Source of the DNA: UBA7960 sp964348755 | GTDB lineage: Bacteria; Bacteroidota; Bacteroidia; Bacteroidales; UBA7960 | Assembly (NCBI GenBank): GCA_964348755.1 | Contig: CAYGDW010000008.1 | Span: forward strand, 1-64,000 | DNA length: 64,000 bases | Reading direction: 5' to 3' | Shown: in pieces, positions 42,082 to 50,869 of the stretch | Layout: each line of letters opens with the position of its first letter | Position numbering within the stretch: the stretch's first letter is position 1 | The notes under the pieces: model-generated | What the model was told of the DNA's origin: nothing | Seen by the model: the letters and a program-made list of their open reading frames with translations, nothing else | The model's database searches: none | Translations under genes and position numbers: made by a program

Positions 42082-42942
42082 TTAAATTGTTATTCCAGAC
42101 TCAGCAAGTTCTTTAATTTTTTCAAGGCCACTTGGAAATGCCTCGTTGAAAAAGGCAATATAATCGGGAGATAAGTCAATTTCAGCTACCAGAATTGTGG
42201 TATTGCCATTATCCTTAATAATGTAATTTTCAAATGCCCCTGTCCATTTCTCAGTGGCATCATCAACTGGTTGCTCTATAAAATTAACCACCTCTCCAAT
42301 ATGCTGAAAAAGAATGTTTGAATGAGGGCTTAATAAGATAATGTCGGCATACATACCACCACCTTCGGGAGTTAAAAAATGAACCCTCCCCCCTTGCTTT
42401 AGCTCTCCTTTATAATATGATCCTTCGCAAAACACGCTGGTCCAATTACGGTAAGTGCTATCATTCCACATAACATTCCAAATTTGTTCGGGACTAGCTT
42501 TAATTTCTACCTGGTAGATATGTTTGCGTAAGCCATATATATAATTTTTCAGAATGGCCATAAAACCCTCCCAACCCATTTGGTAGTTTTCGACAGCAAA
42601 TTCGGGGCCTGCATCGGCAAAGTTTTCAATGCCAATGTGTTGTAGGATAACTTCAGTAGCCCCATTTTTCTCGTTCAGCAGCCAGGTTACAACACTTTCG
42701 CCCTTACTATGGCTTGGGTGTGTCCATGTATGCGAAAACTTTTTTTCAGGAATAATTTCCTTTATGTTGCAACGGTGGTGAAACTTATTAGCGCCACCGG
42801 GCTCAAAAAAATTAAATGTAGCCCCCTCCCTTAGTTCAAAATCAGGAATATCGAAATACCATTCTTTCATTTGATCTTTCAGGGTTAAGGCTTTCCATAC
42901 TTCTGCTGAAGTAGCTTTTATAATAATCGTGGTTTGTATCAT
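42082..42942 (-). CDS. Tandem AHSA1/SRPBCC-domain protein
   Basis: A 286-residue protein made of two START-like (SRPBCC, AHSA1-type) domains, about 1-140 and 141-286. Each opens with the typical strand and helix: TIIIKATSAEVWKALT and YQVEIKASPEQIWNVMW. The first shows FFEPGG and KKFSHTWTHPSH; the second shows GGRVHFLTPEGGG. Most relatives have one domain, so this is a fusion or internal duplication. The domains bind hydrophobic ligands, but which is unknown. It is two bases from the DUF1801 gene and 13 from VOC, a tight operon. Confidence 0.85.
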   Translation of the reverse strand: MIQTTIIIKATSAEVWKALTLKDQMKEWYFDIPDFELREGATFNFFEPGGANKFHHRCNIKEIIPEKKFSHTWTHPSHSKGESVVTWLLNEKNGATEVILQHIGIENFADAGPEFAVENYQMGWEGFMAILKNYIYGLRKHIYQVEIKASPEQIWNVMWNDSTYRNWTSVFCEGSYYKGELKQGGRVHFLTPEGGGMYADIILLSPHSNILFQHIGEVVNFIEQPVDDATEKWTGAFENYIIKDNGNTTILVAEIDLSPDYIAFFNEAFPSGLEKIKELAESGITI

Positions 42943-42944
42943 GC

Positions 42945-43367
42945 TTACGAGTATTTGGTTTTCAGGAATTTTATGGTTTCGCCCATAATCTTTTTAAGGG
43001 CATCCTGGTTAATGTCAGATAGGTTTTTAACATAAATGCAGGCTTTCCCCATTTTAAACTTGCCCAGGTCTTTGAGCAGGTGTTCGTGCTCGGGCATACC
43101 GGTATAAACATAAAGCGAGATGGCTTCTTTGCGGGGAGAAAAACCCACCAAAGGCCAGTCGCCTTGTTGCTGGCTTCTCTCCGATTTGTAGTGGTAGCAT
43201 CCAAACCCGATTATGGAAGGGCCCCACATTTTTGCCTCAAATCCGGTAAACTCATGCATTAGCTTCAATAGTTCAAAGCTGTCTTTTCGCTTTTGCTCTG
43301 TGTCGGCAAATGAAGTAATAAACGCTGCCACGTTGGCATTGGTTTGTTTGGTTTTAAGTTCAGCCAT
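42945..43367 (-). CDS. DUF1801-domain protein
   Basis: A 140-residue protein with the DUF1801 (YdhG-like) fold: AAFITSFADTEQKRKDSFELLKLM, MWGPSIIGFG and GKACIYVKNLSDIN. Its function is not established. It has no signal peptide. It lies 16 bases downstream of the pectinesterase fusion gene and two bases upstream of the tandem-AHSA1 gene, so it is probably cotranscribed with both, although its role seems unrelated to pectin. Confidence 0.88.
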   Translation of the reverse strand: MAELKTKQTNANVAAFITSFADTEQKRKDSFELLKLMHEFTGFEAKMWGPSIIGFGCYHYKSERSQQQGDWPLVGFSPRKEAISLYVYTGMPEHEHLLKDLGKFKMGKACIYVKNLSDINQDALKKIMGETIKFLKTKYS

Positions 43368-43383
43368 ATTAATGTGGGTTGGG

Positions 43384-45243
43384 TTAAGGTTTTATTTTCC
43401 AGATTTTGTCAGAATAATTTAGATACATTGGCAAAGCGGCCGACCCATACCAGTTAAAAAGTTCGGTATCGAGCAACTTTTCTTTTATTGCCGGGTCTGT
43501 TTGCAAAAGTGCATGGGCTTCATCTAAGTTACTAACATTTAGAATAAAAATTCCGCGATAGCCCATTTCATTTCGTGCAATCGGCCCTGCTACAACCAGC
43601 TTGCCTTCGGCTACCAGGCGGTTAATATTGTCGAGGTGGCCTCTGAAGCAATTGTTGATAAACGCCTTGTCGGTGGTTTGGTTCGATCCGGTTTTTAGCA
43701 CTACGAGTATGTAGGGTTTCATTCCTAAATCGTCGGCACCAAGTTTTTGGGCAAGAGAAGCATCAAAATTCGGGTTTGAAACAATGGTGTCGGTATTTTC
43801 GGCCATCTCTGAAATTCTGCTCATTTTATAAGAAAACCCCTTTTGATGCCCGCCAGAAACCTGCACAAACAATTCATTGTCAGAAATCATGTGATAAAAA
43901 ATCTTTTTTGGGAAATCGTGATCCGGATTTTCAAAGACAAAGGCACTTGCGGATCTGGTTTGCCTGAACTCAATTTTCTTTCCATCATTCTGCCCTAATA
44001 CATTGGCGGCATAAATAATCTCATTGCCGCTCCGGGAAATGTCAAGATATTCAATGACGCTCATTTGACCATTTTCAAGAGTATAAGAAAACCCCTTCAA
44101 TGAATTGTCATTTAGCTTGTCCCAGCGCTCGAAAATATTTTTATCATGCATTTTCCAGGTTCCCTGTAAAAAACCGGGGAAATCAGGCTGCCCCTTGGCC
44201 AAGCTTGCTTTAACAATTTGGAATAAAGGATCAGCTTCATGTTCAGGGAACCAGTTATTGCTAAAATAAGCTGGATTGGTACTCCTTGAAAAAATGTTAT
44301 TCAGGGTGTATTTTTCAAGTTCGAATTGTTTGGGTTGATGCGACCATTCAATCCGGTTGGCCACATCAGCCCCTGGTCCGAAATTGCCATATTCGGCATA
44401 ATAGCTGTTCAAATGATTGGTTTCCCTGCCCTGCCAAATGGACCAACCCTCCGGCCGGATAAAATCATCGAGAAAGGAATTGATAATGACCGTTTTTGCA
44501 AAAGGACGCCAGGGACGGCCCAGCGCAACATTGCGAACACCAGGACCCGCCGTAAAACGGGAATTTAAAAACACATAACCAAATTTTGCATACTCCTCTG
44601 TAGATGCCGCTGTAATGTATGATCCGGTTTTTTTGCTGTGAAGGAGGCAGTTTTCAAACACCACCGTTGATCGCCCGAAGATATAATCTGTCGTGCCTTC
44701 AATGTAGCAATTGAGCAGGTAGTTGCGAATGTTGCCCCATGTATAGTAGGTATCCTGATGGCCAATAAGCCGCACGCGGTAGAAAAACTGCCTGTCGCCA
44801 TTGGTGCGCAATGCCACTGCCTGCCCCACAGGGCCTGCAGAGTTTTCGAAAGTAAGGTTCATTGCCCTAAAATCATTGGCATCGGCAGCAAAGCTAAATG
44901 AGGTATTGGTAGTAATTGTATCGCCATTAACGACTTTTCCCGAAAAATCGTCCCAGGTAAGCACCACCTTTTGCGCATCTTCTCCAACTAGCGTTATATT
45001 TGGTTTTGAAACAGGCACCATAATTTTTTCTTTATAAACGCCATTGCGGATAAAAATCACGAACCGTTCGCGGTTGTTTTCGGGTACCCTGTCAATGGCT
45101 TGCTGAACGGTTTTCGCGTGTCCTGACCCATAGGGTGCTACCACCAAATGAATATGCCCTGCAAGTTTTTCTTCAAGACTTTGGGCAATCGCCGAAAAGG
45201 AAAGCAACAGTGCAAAAAACAATAAGAAAAATGATATTTTCAT
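43384..45243 (-). CDS. CE8 pectinesterase fused to DUF6265-like and YCII-like domains
   Basis: From ATG 45243 (an upstream TTG is less likely) this 619-residue protein starts with a Sec signal (to SAIAQ). A complete CE8 pectin methylesterase follows (about 25-320), with catalytic Asp164 (GHQDTYY), Asp186 (TTDYIFG) and LGRPWRP at 241-247. CE8 removes methyl esters from homogalacturonan so that PL1 can act. Two further modules follow: a DUF6265-like domain (about 357-475, LQGTWKM to ENPDHDFPKKI) and a YCII-like domain (about 508-605, MKPYILVVLK to GPIARNEMGYRGIF). I know of no such architecture. The YCII partners AHSA1, VOC and DUF1801 lie directly downstream. Confidence 0.82.
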   Translation of the reverse strand: MKISFFLLFFALLLSFSAIAQSLEEKLAGHIHLVVAPYGSGHAKTVQQAIDRVPENNRERFVIFIRNGVYKEKIMVPVSKPNITLVGEDAQKVVLTWDDFSGKVVNGDTITTNTSFSFAADANDFRAMNLTFENSAGPVGQAVALRTNGDRQFFYRVRLIGHQDTYYTWGNIRNYLLNCYIEGTTDYIFGRSTVVFENCLLHSKKTGSYITAASTEEYAKFGYVFLNSRFTAGPGVRNVALGRPWRPFAKTVIINSFLDDFIRPEGWSIWQGRETNHLNSYYAEYGNFGPGADVANRIEWSHQPKQFELEKYTLNNIFSRSTNPAYFSNNWFPEHEADPLFQIVKASLAKGQPDFPGFLQGTWKMHDKNIFERWDKLNDNSLKGFSYTLENGQMSVIEYLDISRSGNEIIYAANVLGQNDGKKIEFRQTRSASAFVFENPDHDFPKKIFYHMISDNELFVQVSGGHQKGFSYKMSRISEMAENTDTIVSNPNFDASLAQKLGADDLGMKPYILVVLKTGSNQTTDKAFINNCFRGHLDNINRLVAEGKLVVAGPIARNEMGYRGIFILNVSNLDEAHALLQTDPAIKEKLLDTELFNWYGSAALPMYLNYSDKIWKIKP

Positions 45244-45255
45244 AATTCGCAAGCA

Positions 45256-46562
45256 TTAAAGATTCGGATCATCATACACCACTTTGAGCCATTCGAAATC
45301 AACGCTTCCGCCTGGTTGGCCATTTTTACTTCCAAAGCAATACAATCCAATGCCCGACCCCACCCAGCGCAGCCGCTTTGCCTGAAAACCTTCGGCCATG
45401 GTTACAAAGTTCTCTCCATCCAGGCTGTAGAAAAAAGAGCAAATGGCTCCGGGCTTCACTTTCATTCGAAGATAAACAGAATCATCAAAAATCGGAAGCG
45501 ATTTCAGAATAATCAACTCACCATTTTCATAGCCTTATACCTTTGGGCAAAAGTAAGGATAGCCCGTCCATTGTTACGGCTAACCCGCAAGGTGGCATAA
45601 TCGTTGCCAGTGGCGGCCAGTCCTGCCATATCGCCTTCTTTAAGGTTTCCGATGTTCATTTTGGTGGTTACTTCGAAGGCTTGGGCCGGAAATTTCTGGG
45701 TAAGCACCTGCGAAAGGGTGTAAAGATTTTCGTTTGGCGCCGGTATGGAAAACACACGCAGGTGTCCGGGGTTTTGGGTCAATGAGAACCACTCCTGCCG
45801 CCAGTTGGCCTGCCAGCGCCATTGAAGGCCAAGCAATTCGCCGTCAAATTCGTCAGACGTTTGCTGAGGAACGAACTGCGGCGGATTGCCGGTGTTAGGA
45901 TACCTGAAAGTGCAAACCGGCTCGCCTATGCTATCGCCCTTACGATCAAAGCCTATGATGGGCCAGTCATCATCGAGCCATTGCATGGGGTTCAGGTGAA
46001 GCATTCGGCCGTAGGCATGGTTGCACTGAAAATGCACAAACCAGTGTTGGCCCGATTCAAGTTCTACCCAGCCGCCCTGGTGCGGACCGTTGATGTTGGT
46101 ATCGCCCTGATGCATCACAATGCGTTCTTCGTAAGGCCTGAACACGTTTTTGGAGCGCAGCACTGTTTGCCAGCCGGGAGTAACGCCACCTGCAGGAGCA
46201 AAAATGTAGTAATAACCGTTGCGCTTATACATTTTGGGGCCTTCGATGGTAAGCTGTGTTTTGGTGCCATCGAATACCACCACGCCATCGTCGATCAGGC
46301 GGTCGCCTTCGAGGCTCATGCGGTGCATTACAAGCACAGAATTGAAGCCGGTGCGGCTTTTGGCCCACGCACGAACAAGGTAAGCGCTGCCATCAGCATC
46401 CCAAAACGGGCAAGGGTCAATCAGGCCCTTGCCAGATTGCACAATGATGAGCGGCGACCACGGGCCTGCAGGATCTTTGGCCTTCGACCTGTAAATACCG
46501 AAATCGGGATAGCCATAGAAAACCCAGAAATACCCATTGTGATATCGGATAGAAGGCGCCCA
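45256..46562 (-). pseudogene. GH43-family enzyme fragment, N-terminus missing and frameshifted
   Basis: Coding potential for most of a GH43 enzyme starts abruptly at 46562 with WAPSIRYHNGYFWVFYG, without the first blade and its catalytic aspartate. It continues in one frame through LIDPCPFWD, TIEGPKMYKR (general acid Glu) and a C-terminal beta-sandwich to 45525. There a one-base deletion in an A-run puts the last 85 residues (LIILKSLPIFDD to the end) in another frame, terminating at 45256. It has no own start codon and is fused out of frame to a CE12 N-terminus. It is almost certainly non-functional unless both lesions are assembly errors. Confidence 0.85.
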
Positions 46563-46776
46563 AAATAATTTTAAGGCTGTCGCGCAAAAGAAATTCAGGA
46601 AATGCCTGTCCCCAGCCCATTTGCGGGTAACGCTCCTTCATGTAATCCTCGCCATAATTGGCATAATCGGCCATAGTAGAGTCGCCGATCATCCAAAGGG
46701 TGGGCACCTGCGGCCCCTGACAAGAAAATATCAAAAGCGAAATCAGTCCAAAAAGGAAAAACCGGAGCTTTTTCAC
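46563..46776 (-). pseudogene. Rhamnogalacturonan acetylesterase (CE12) N-terminal fragment
   Basis: From a GTG at 46776, a lipoprotein signal (LLIFSC) is followed by TLWMIGDSTMADY, the SGNH block I motif with its nucleophile Ser. MGWGQAFPEFLLRDSLKII follows, typical of CE12 rhamnogalacturonan acetylesterases. After about 70 residues homology stops at 46563-46575 and the DNA becomes GH43 in a different frame. The remaining about 170 residues, with the catalytic Asp/His, are missing. It follows DUF4861 by eight bases in the pectin operon. Confidence 0.82.
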
Positions 46777-46784
46777 TAAGCGGC

Positions 46785-48032
46785 TTATTTAATCTCGACC
46801 TTCACCTGGCTTCCCATTTTCAAGGCATCAGCCTTAAGCAGCTCTTCAAAGTTTTCGGCCGAAGTGAATTTATGATCAGACAATTCCCAGGCCGAATAGA
46901 ACCTATATTTAGCTGGTTTCTCACCAGACTTCATGCGCACGATAAATGAATGATTAATGTCTTTTGCATTTTCGTCAAGATATTCAAAACCCAGGTAATC
47001 ATCTTTGGCAAGCATAATGGCCATGCCAAGGTATTCGCCTTCAATGGCCTGTTGTCCGTGGGTTGACAAGGATACTATTCCATTTTCGTAATCGGCAAAG
47101 GCAGCCTGCTTCTCATTCAGGTCGATGGTGGTAATGCCTGTAACTATGCTTGCATCACTAAAACCTTCGACCCAAACCTGGCCAACATAATACCAGGCAC
47201 CGCCATAGATGGAAATTTGGTGAATAACAGATCCGGTGGTGTTATCAATTTGCCAGTTGTCGAACCTGAATCGCAGAATTGACCTGAGCGGGCCATTGGT
47301 TACCAACTCGTAAGAACCTTGGGAGCCGGGTGCCACCCTGTGGAGTTTTTCGTTCAATTCAACAGCTATTGAGCCTGCCCCTAATGATGTTCCAACCTTC
47401 AGAATGTCCATTCCCCAGCTCTGCATAGCGTGGTAATCTTCATCAATGCCCACATTGCTGAGTACCATTGCTTTGGTAGTTTTGCCAAAAATATCCATAC
47501 CATTGCGTTCATCAAAGTAATTTCGAAAGCCAACGCGGTCGTTTTCCCAACCCGGCCCTTCGAACTGGAACAAGTATTTGGTCTGGCCGTGGTTTTCGCG
47601 CGTTATGGTTGGGCGTTCAGCCTTTTTTACTTCAAGGTAGCTTCCATTGTTTTGAGGGCTTGCCAGCCAAATATTGCTCCTTTGCTCAAATTCAGGCAAT
47701 TTTTCAGGCTTCACCAAGGTGAGTTTTAAACTGGTGGTGGCATTGCCCGGAAGGTTTACAAGTAAGAAGAGTTCATCCCAGTGACCATCAATATCCAGGT
47801 CATCGGCCTGCGATGGAATTATTTCGCCGAATTCTGATTCAATCATGGGAACCAACCCCACGGCAATTTTTCCGGTTTGATTTTCAAGCTCGGCCCTTGT
47901 AATAACCACGGGCTCATCGACGCGGTCAAAGGGGGAGTCGTTGGTTATAACAATGAAGTACTCCGAGCTCTGGCATCCAATGGTAATGGCGAGCATCAGC
48001 AGCACCAGCGAATAAACTTTCAAGCTCTTCAT
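46785..48032 (-). CDS. DUF4861-family lipoprotein
   Basis: A 415-residue lipoprotein (TIGC, Cys20) that I assign to DUF4861, a family often found in pectin utilization loci and without a firmly known reaction. Visible blocks are DLDIDGHWDELFLLVNL, YLFQFEGPGWENDRVGFRNYFD, KVGTSLGAGSIA and a beta-rich C-terminal half, suggesting a carbohydrate-active or binding fold. It lies 26 bases downstream of kduD and is probably cotranscribed with kduI-kduD, so a role on unsaturated or acidic pectin fragments in the periplasm is likely but inferred. Confidence 0.8.
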   Translation of the reverse strand: MKSLKVYSLVLLMLAITIGCQSSEYFIVITNDSPFDRVDEPVVITRAELENQTGKIAVGLVPMIESEFGEIIPSQADDLDIDGHWDELFLLVNLPGNATTSLKLTLVKPEKLPEFEQRSNIWLASPQNNGSYLEVKKAERPTITRENHGQTKYLFQFEGPGWENDRVGFRNYFDERNGMDIFGKTTKAMVLSNVGIDEDYHAMQSWGMDILKVGTSLGAGSIAVELNEKLHRVAPGSQGSYELVTNGPLRSILRFRFDNWQIDNTTGSVIHQISIYGGAWYYVGQVWVEGFSDASIVTGITTIDLNEKQAAFADYENGIVSLSTHGQQAIEGEYLGMAIMLAKDDYLGFEYLDENAKDINHSFIVRMKSGEKPAKYRFYSAWELSDHKFTSAENFEELLKADALKMGSQVKVEIK

Positions 48033-48058
48033 GATATCTTGGTTTTGGGTGTATAGAA

Positions 48059-48853
48059 TTATTGTTCGTTGGCTGGCTTTCCTATTGTAGCCAAAATGCC
48101 GCCATCCACATAAAGAATATGGCCATTTACAAAATTGGATGCGGCCGATGCCAGGAATATGGCAGCTCCCTGCAGCTCTTCGGGCAGGCCCCAGCGCCCG
48201 GCCGGGGTGCGGTGAATGATAAACTCATTGAACGGATGCCCGCCAACCCTGATTGGCGCCGTTTGAGAGGTGGCGAAATAGCCGGGGCCTATGCCGTTTG
48301 CCTGTATGTTGAACCTGGCCCATTCGGTGGCCATGCTGCGGGTAAGCATTTTAAGCCCACCTTTAGCTGCGGCATAAGCCGATACGGTACTACGGCCCAG
48401 CTCGCTCATCATGGAGCAAATGTTGATAATTTTGCCACCCGAGTTGCGTGCAATCATACTTTTTGCTACCGTGCGACCCACAATAAAAGGCCCTACCAGA
48501 TCAATGTCAATAACCTGACGAAACTCTTCCACATCCATTTCAATCATGGGAACACGCTTAATGATCCCAGCATTGTTTACCAGAATATCGATAGGGGCCA
48601 CTTCCTTTTCAATCAAAGCAATTTGCTCAATGACCCGTGCTTGGTTGGTTACATCAAAAACATAACCTTTGGCATCAACGCCTTTTTCAGCATAATCTTT
48701 GAGCGAGGCAATTACTTTTTCTGGGGAGCGGTCGTTAATAACTATTTTTGCACCCGCTGCAGCCAACCCAATGGCCATGGCCATGCCAAGGCCGTGCGTT
48801 GCACCGGTTACAAGTGCTGTTTTACCGCTAATATCAAATAAATTAAGCGACAT
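48059..48853 (-). CDS. kduD: 2-dehydro-3-deoxy-D-gluconate 5-dehydrogenase (SDR)
   Basis: Reduces 3-deoxy-D-glycero-2,5-hexodiulosonate to KDG with NAD(P)H, the step after kduI in use of unsaturated uronates. The 264-residue SDR has TGATHGLG, NNAG, the ICSMMS serine, YAAAK and a C-terminal YVDGGILATIG, the last typical of the KduD/gluconate 5-dehydrogenase group. It is 15 bases from kduI. Gluconate 5-dehydrogenase is an alternative name given to close relatives, but the kduI context supports kduD. Confidence 0.9.
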   Translation of the reverse strand: MSLNLFDISGKTALVTGATHGLGMAMAIGLAAAGAKIVINDRSPEKVIASLKDYAEKGVDAKGYVFDVTNQARVIEQIALIEKEVAPIDILVNNAGIIKRVPMIEMDVEEFRQVIDIDLVGPFIVGRTVAKSMIARNSGGKIINICSMMSELGRSTVSAYAAAKGGLKMLTRSMATEWARFNIQANGIGPGYFATSQTAPIRVGGHPFNEFIIHRTPAGRWGLPEELQGAAIFLASAASNFVNGHILYVDGGILATIGKPANEQ

Positions 48854-48868
48854 AAAACTTTCTCCTTT

Positions 48869-49711
48869 TTATTTAATATCCGAAATTTTTGCAATGTCCA
48901 TATCGGCATAGTCGAGGTTTTCGCCGGCCATTCCCCATATAAAGGCATAGTTTGAAGTGCCGGCAGCCGCGTGAATTGACCAGGAAGGCGAAAGCACTGC
49001 CTCGTGGTTTTTCATCCAGATGGGGCGTGTTTCGTGTGGTTGCCCCATAAAGTGGCAAACAGCCTGATTAGCGGCTACATCGAAATAGAAATAAGCTTCC
49101 ATACGGCGCGAGTGCACGTGTGGAGGCATGGTGTTCCAAACGCTGCCAGTTTTAAGCAGGGTCATTCCCATTTGAAGCTGGCAGGTTTCTACCACCCCAT
49201 TAATGATGAGCTGATTAATGGTGCGAACGTTTGAAGTTTCGGGCGTACCCATTTCAAGCTTTCGGGCATCGTTTAGGGTTACCAGCTTGTCGGGGCATGA
49301 GCGGTGTGCCGGGGCGCTGTTAAAATAGAAGTATGCAGGATTTGTTTCAATAAGGCTTTCGAAGGTAAGCAGGCGGTCGCCCATACCCACATACATTGCT
49401 TCTTTAGGCTGTAGGATAAAAACTTTATCCTCAACGGTTACCTTGCCAGGACCGCCCACATTTATAATTCCAAGCTCTCGGCGGTGCAAAAAATACCCGG
49501 CTTTAATGGGGTCGATGGTTTCGAGCGGCAAAGGCTTGCCTGCAGGCACAGCTCCGCCTACAATGTAACGATCGTACATTGAATACACCAGGTTAATTTG
49601 GTTTTCGACAAGAATATTCCCGATCAGGAATTCTTCTCTAATCCTTTTGGTGTCGTATCCTTCAAAATCTTTTGGGTGGGTAGCATATCGAATCTGATAG
49701 TTAATGGCCAT
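48869..49711 (-). CDS. kduI: 5-dehydro-4-deoxy-D-glucuronate isomerase
   Basis: Isomerises 5-keto-4-deoxyuronate, formed spontaneously from unsaturated galacturonate released by pectate lyases, to 3-deoxy-D-glycero-2,5-hexodiulosonate. The 280-residue bicupin matches the family in length. MPPHVHSRRMEAYFYFD carries the zinc-binding histidines and glutamate, and IRYATHPKDFEGYDTKRIREEFL is the conserved start. It is cytoplasmic and the first gene of the leftward kduI-kduD-DUF4861 operon, preceded by CAAACGTTTG. Confidence 0.96.
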   Translation of the reverse strand: MAINYQIRYATHPKDFEGYDTKRIREEFLIGNILVENQINLVYSMYDRYIVGGAVPAGKPLPLETIDPIKAGYFLHRRELGIINVGGPGKVTVEDKVFILQPKEAMYVGMGDRLLTFESLIETNPAYFYFNSAPAHRSCPDKLVTLNDARKLEMGTPETSNVRTINQLIINGVVETCQLQMGMTLLKTGSVWNTMPPHVHSRRMEAYFYFDVAANQAVCHFMGQPHETRPIWMKNHEAVLSPSWSIHAAAGTSNYAFIWGMAGENLDYADMDIAKISDIK

Positions 49712-49734
49712 ATTTTAAATGATTTTATGTAATA

Positions 49735-49744
49735 CAAACGTTTG
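49735..49744. promoter_or_regulatory. Palindrome in front of kduI (candidate LacI-type operator)
   Basis: The perfect palindrome CAAACGTTTG lies 24 bases upstream of kduI, in the 52-base gap after the lacI gene. Read on the minus strand it includes AACGTTTG, close to the -7 box TAnnTTTG, so a bound repressor would block the promoter. Confidence 0.5.
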
Positions 49745-49763
49745 CGCAGAGTTGCTGCAGAAA

Positions 49764-50798
49764 TTAGCTGGTACGGTTTGTCGAACTCCTGGGTATCAGG
49801 TGTGGGTCGAGCATAACGGTGCGTGGAACAAAAGTTTTGGATGAGTTTTTATTTTCAATTTCTTCGACAAGCAAAATTGCAGCCTGGCGGCCCATTTCGA
49901 GAGCGTGTTGGTCGATTGAAGTAAGGGTGGGTGTAATGATTGAGCCAAAAGGTTCGTTGGCAAACCCCACAAAAGCCATATCGTAAGGAACTTTTAAGCC
50001 AGCATCGAGGGCGCAAAGCATAGCCCCGAGGGCCGAATAATCGCCAGATGAAAACACTGCATCGGGCCTGGGCACCATTTTCAGAATCTGCTGCAAAGCC
50101 TCGCAGCCGGTTTCGCGGGTTATTACCCCATGAAAAATAAGGCCTGGATCAGCATCTAACTTATGTTTTTTTATCGTATCTGTAAATCCCAGGGTGCGGT
50201 TTGCATACATCTGTATATGCTGGGGGCCGGCAAAATGGGCAATGCGCCTGCATCCTGCAGCAATTAGGTGCTCCACGGCAAGCACTCCCCCCTTGTAGTC
50301 GTCAATTACCACCTTGCTTGCTCTGAGCGAATCGAGCACCCGGTCGAAAAATACCAGAGGAACGCCTTTGCGGACAAATGGCTCGAAATTTTTTGCATCA
50401 CCAGTTTCAATTGAAATTGATGCGATAAGGCCATCGATCTTGCCGGCAAGCAAACTTCGCAACAGGGTTGTTTCTTTCGAAATGGATTCGTACGACTGGC
50501 AAATCAGCACATTGTAATTGGCCTGTGTAGCCACTTCGTCAATACCACGCAATACCGTGGCAAAGAAATGGCGGTCAACCTGCGGAACCAACACGCCTAT
50601 GGTGCGCCCACTACCGGTTCGAAGGCTCAAAGCCCTGAAATCGGGCTGATAATCGACCTTTCGGGCAAGATCCTTCACTTTGCGGCGCATCTTCACGCTA
50701 ATCCTGGGATTATCGTTTAAAGCCCTCGATACAGTAGATGCCGTGGTTTTTAATTCTTTGGCAATGTCGTGAATGGTGTATCTTTTTTTAGGACCCAT
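49764..50798 (-). CDS. LacI-family transcriptional regulator (pectin/KDG cluster)
   Basis: A 344-residue regulator with an N-terminal helix-turn-helix (YTIHDIAKELKTTASTVSRALND), the LacI hinge (FRALSLRTGSGRTIGVLVP) and a sugar-binding-protein-like domain to the end. It sits upstream of kduI on the same strand and divergent from eda. Palindromes flank it on both sides (49735 and 50888), so it probably controls kduI-kduD, eda-TRAP and itself. KDG or KDPG is the likely effector by analogy with other uronate regulators, but this is not shown by sequence. Confidence 0.92.
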   Translation of the reverse strand: MGPKKRYTIHDIAKELKTTASTVSRALNDNPRISVKMRRKVKDLARKVDYQPDFRALSLRTGSGRTIGVLVPQVDRHFFATVLRGIDEVATQANYNVLICQSYESISKETTLLRSLLAGKIDGLIASISIETGDAKNFEPFVRKGVPLVFFDRVLDSLRASKVVIDDYKGGVLAVEHLIAAGCRRIAHFAGPQHIQMYANRTLGFTDTIKKHKLDADPGLIFHGVITRETGCEALQQILKMVPRPDAVFSSGDYSALGAMLCALDAGLKVPYDMAFVGFANEPFGSIITPTLTSIDQHALEMGRQAAILLVEEIENKNSSKTFVPRTVMLDPHLIPRSSTNRTS

Positions 50799-50869
50799 GC
50801 AGGATTCTGTTTTTCAGTGAAACTGAAAGGTTTTTTTCAAAAAAAAAAGTAGTTCTATTTTTATTTCGC

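Noticed and set aside
45822..46568. 248-codon open frame opposite the GH43 fragment
   Set aside because: The minus strand gives clear GH43 homology; this is a shadow frame.
48062..48841. 259-codon open frame on the plus strand
   Set aside because: It lies wholly opposite kduD and has the cysteine/histidine-rich composition of a mirror frame.
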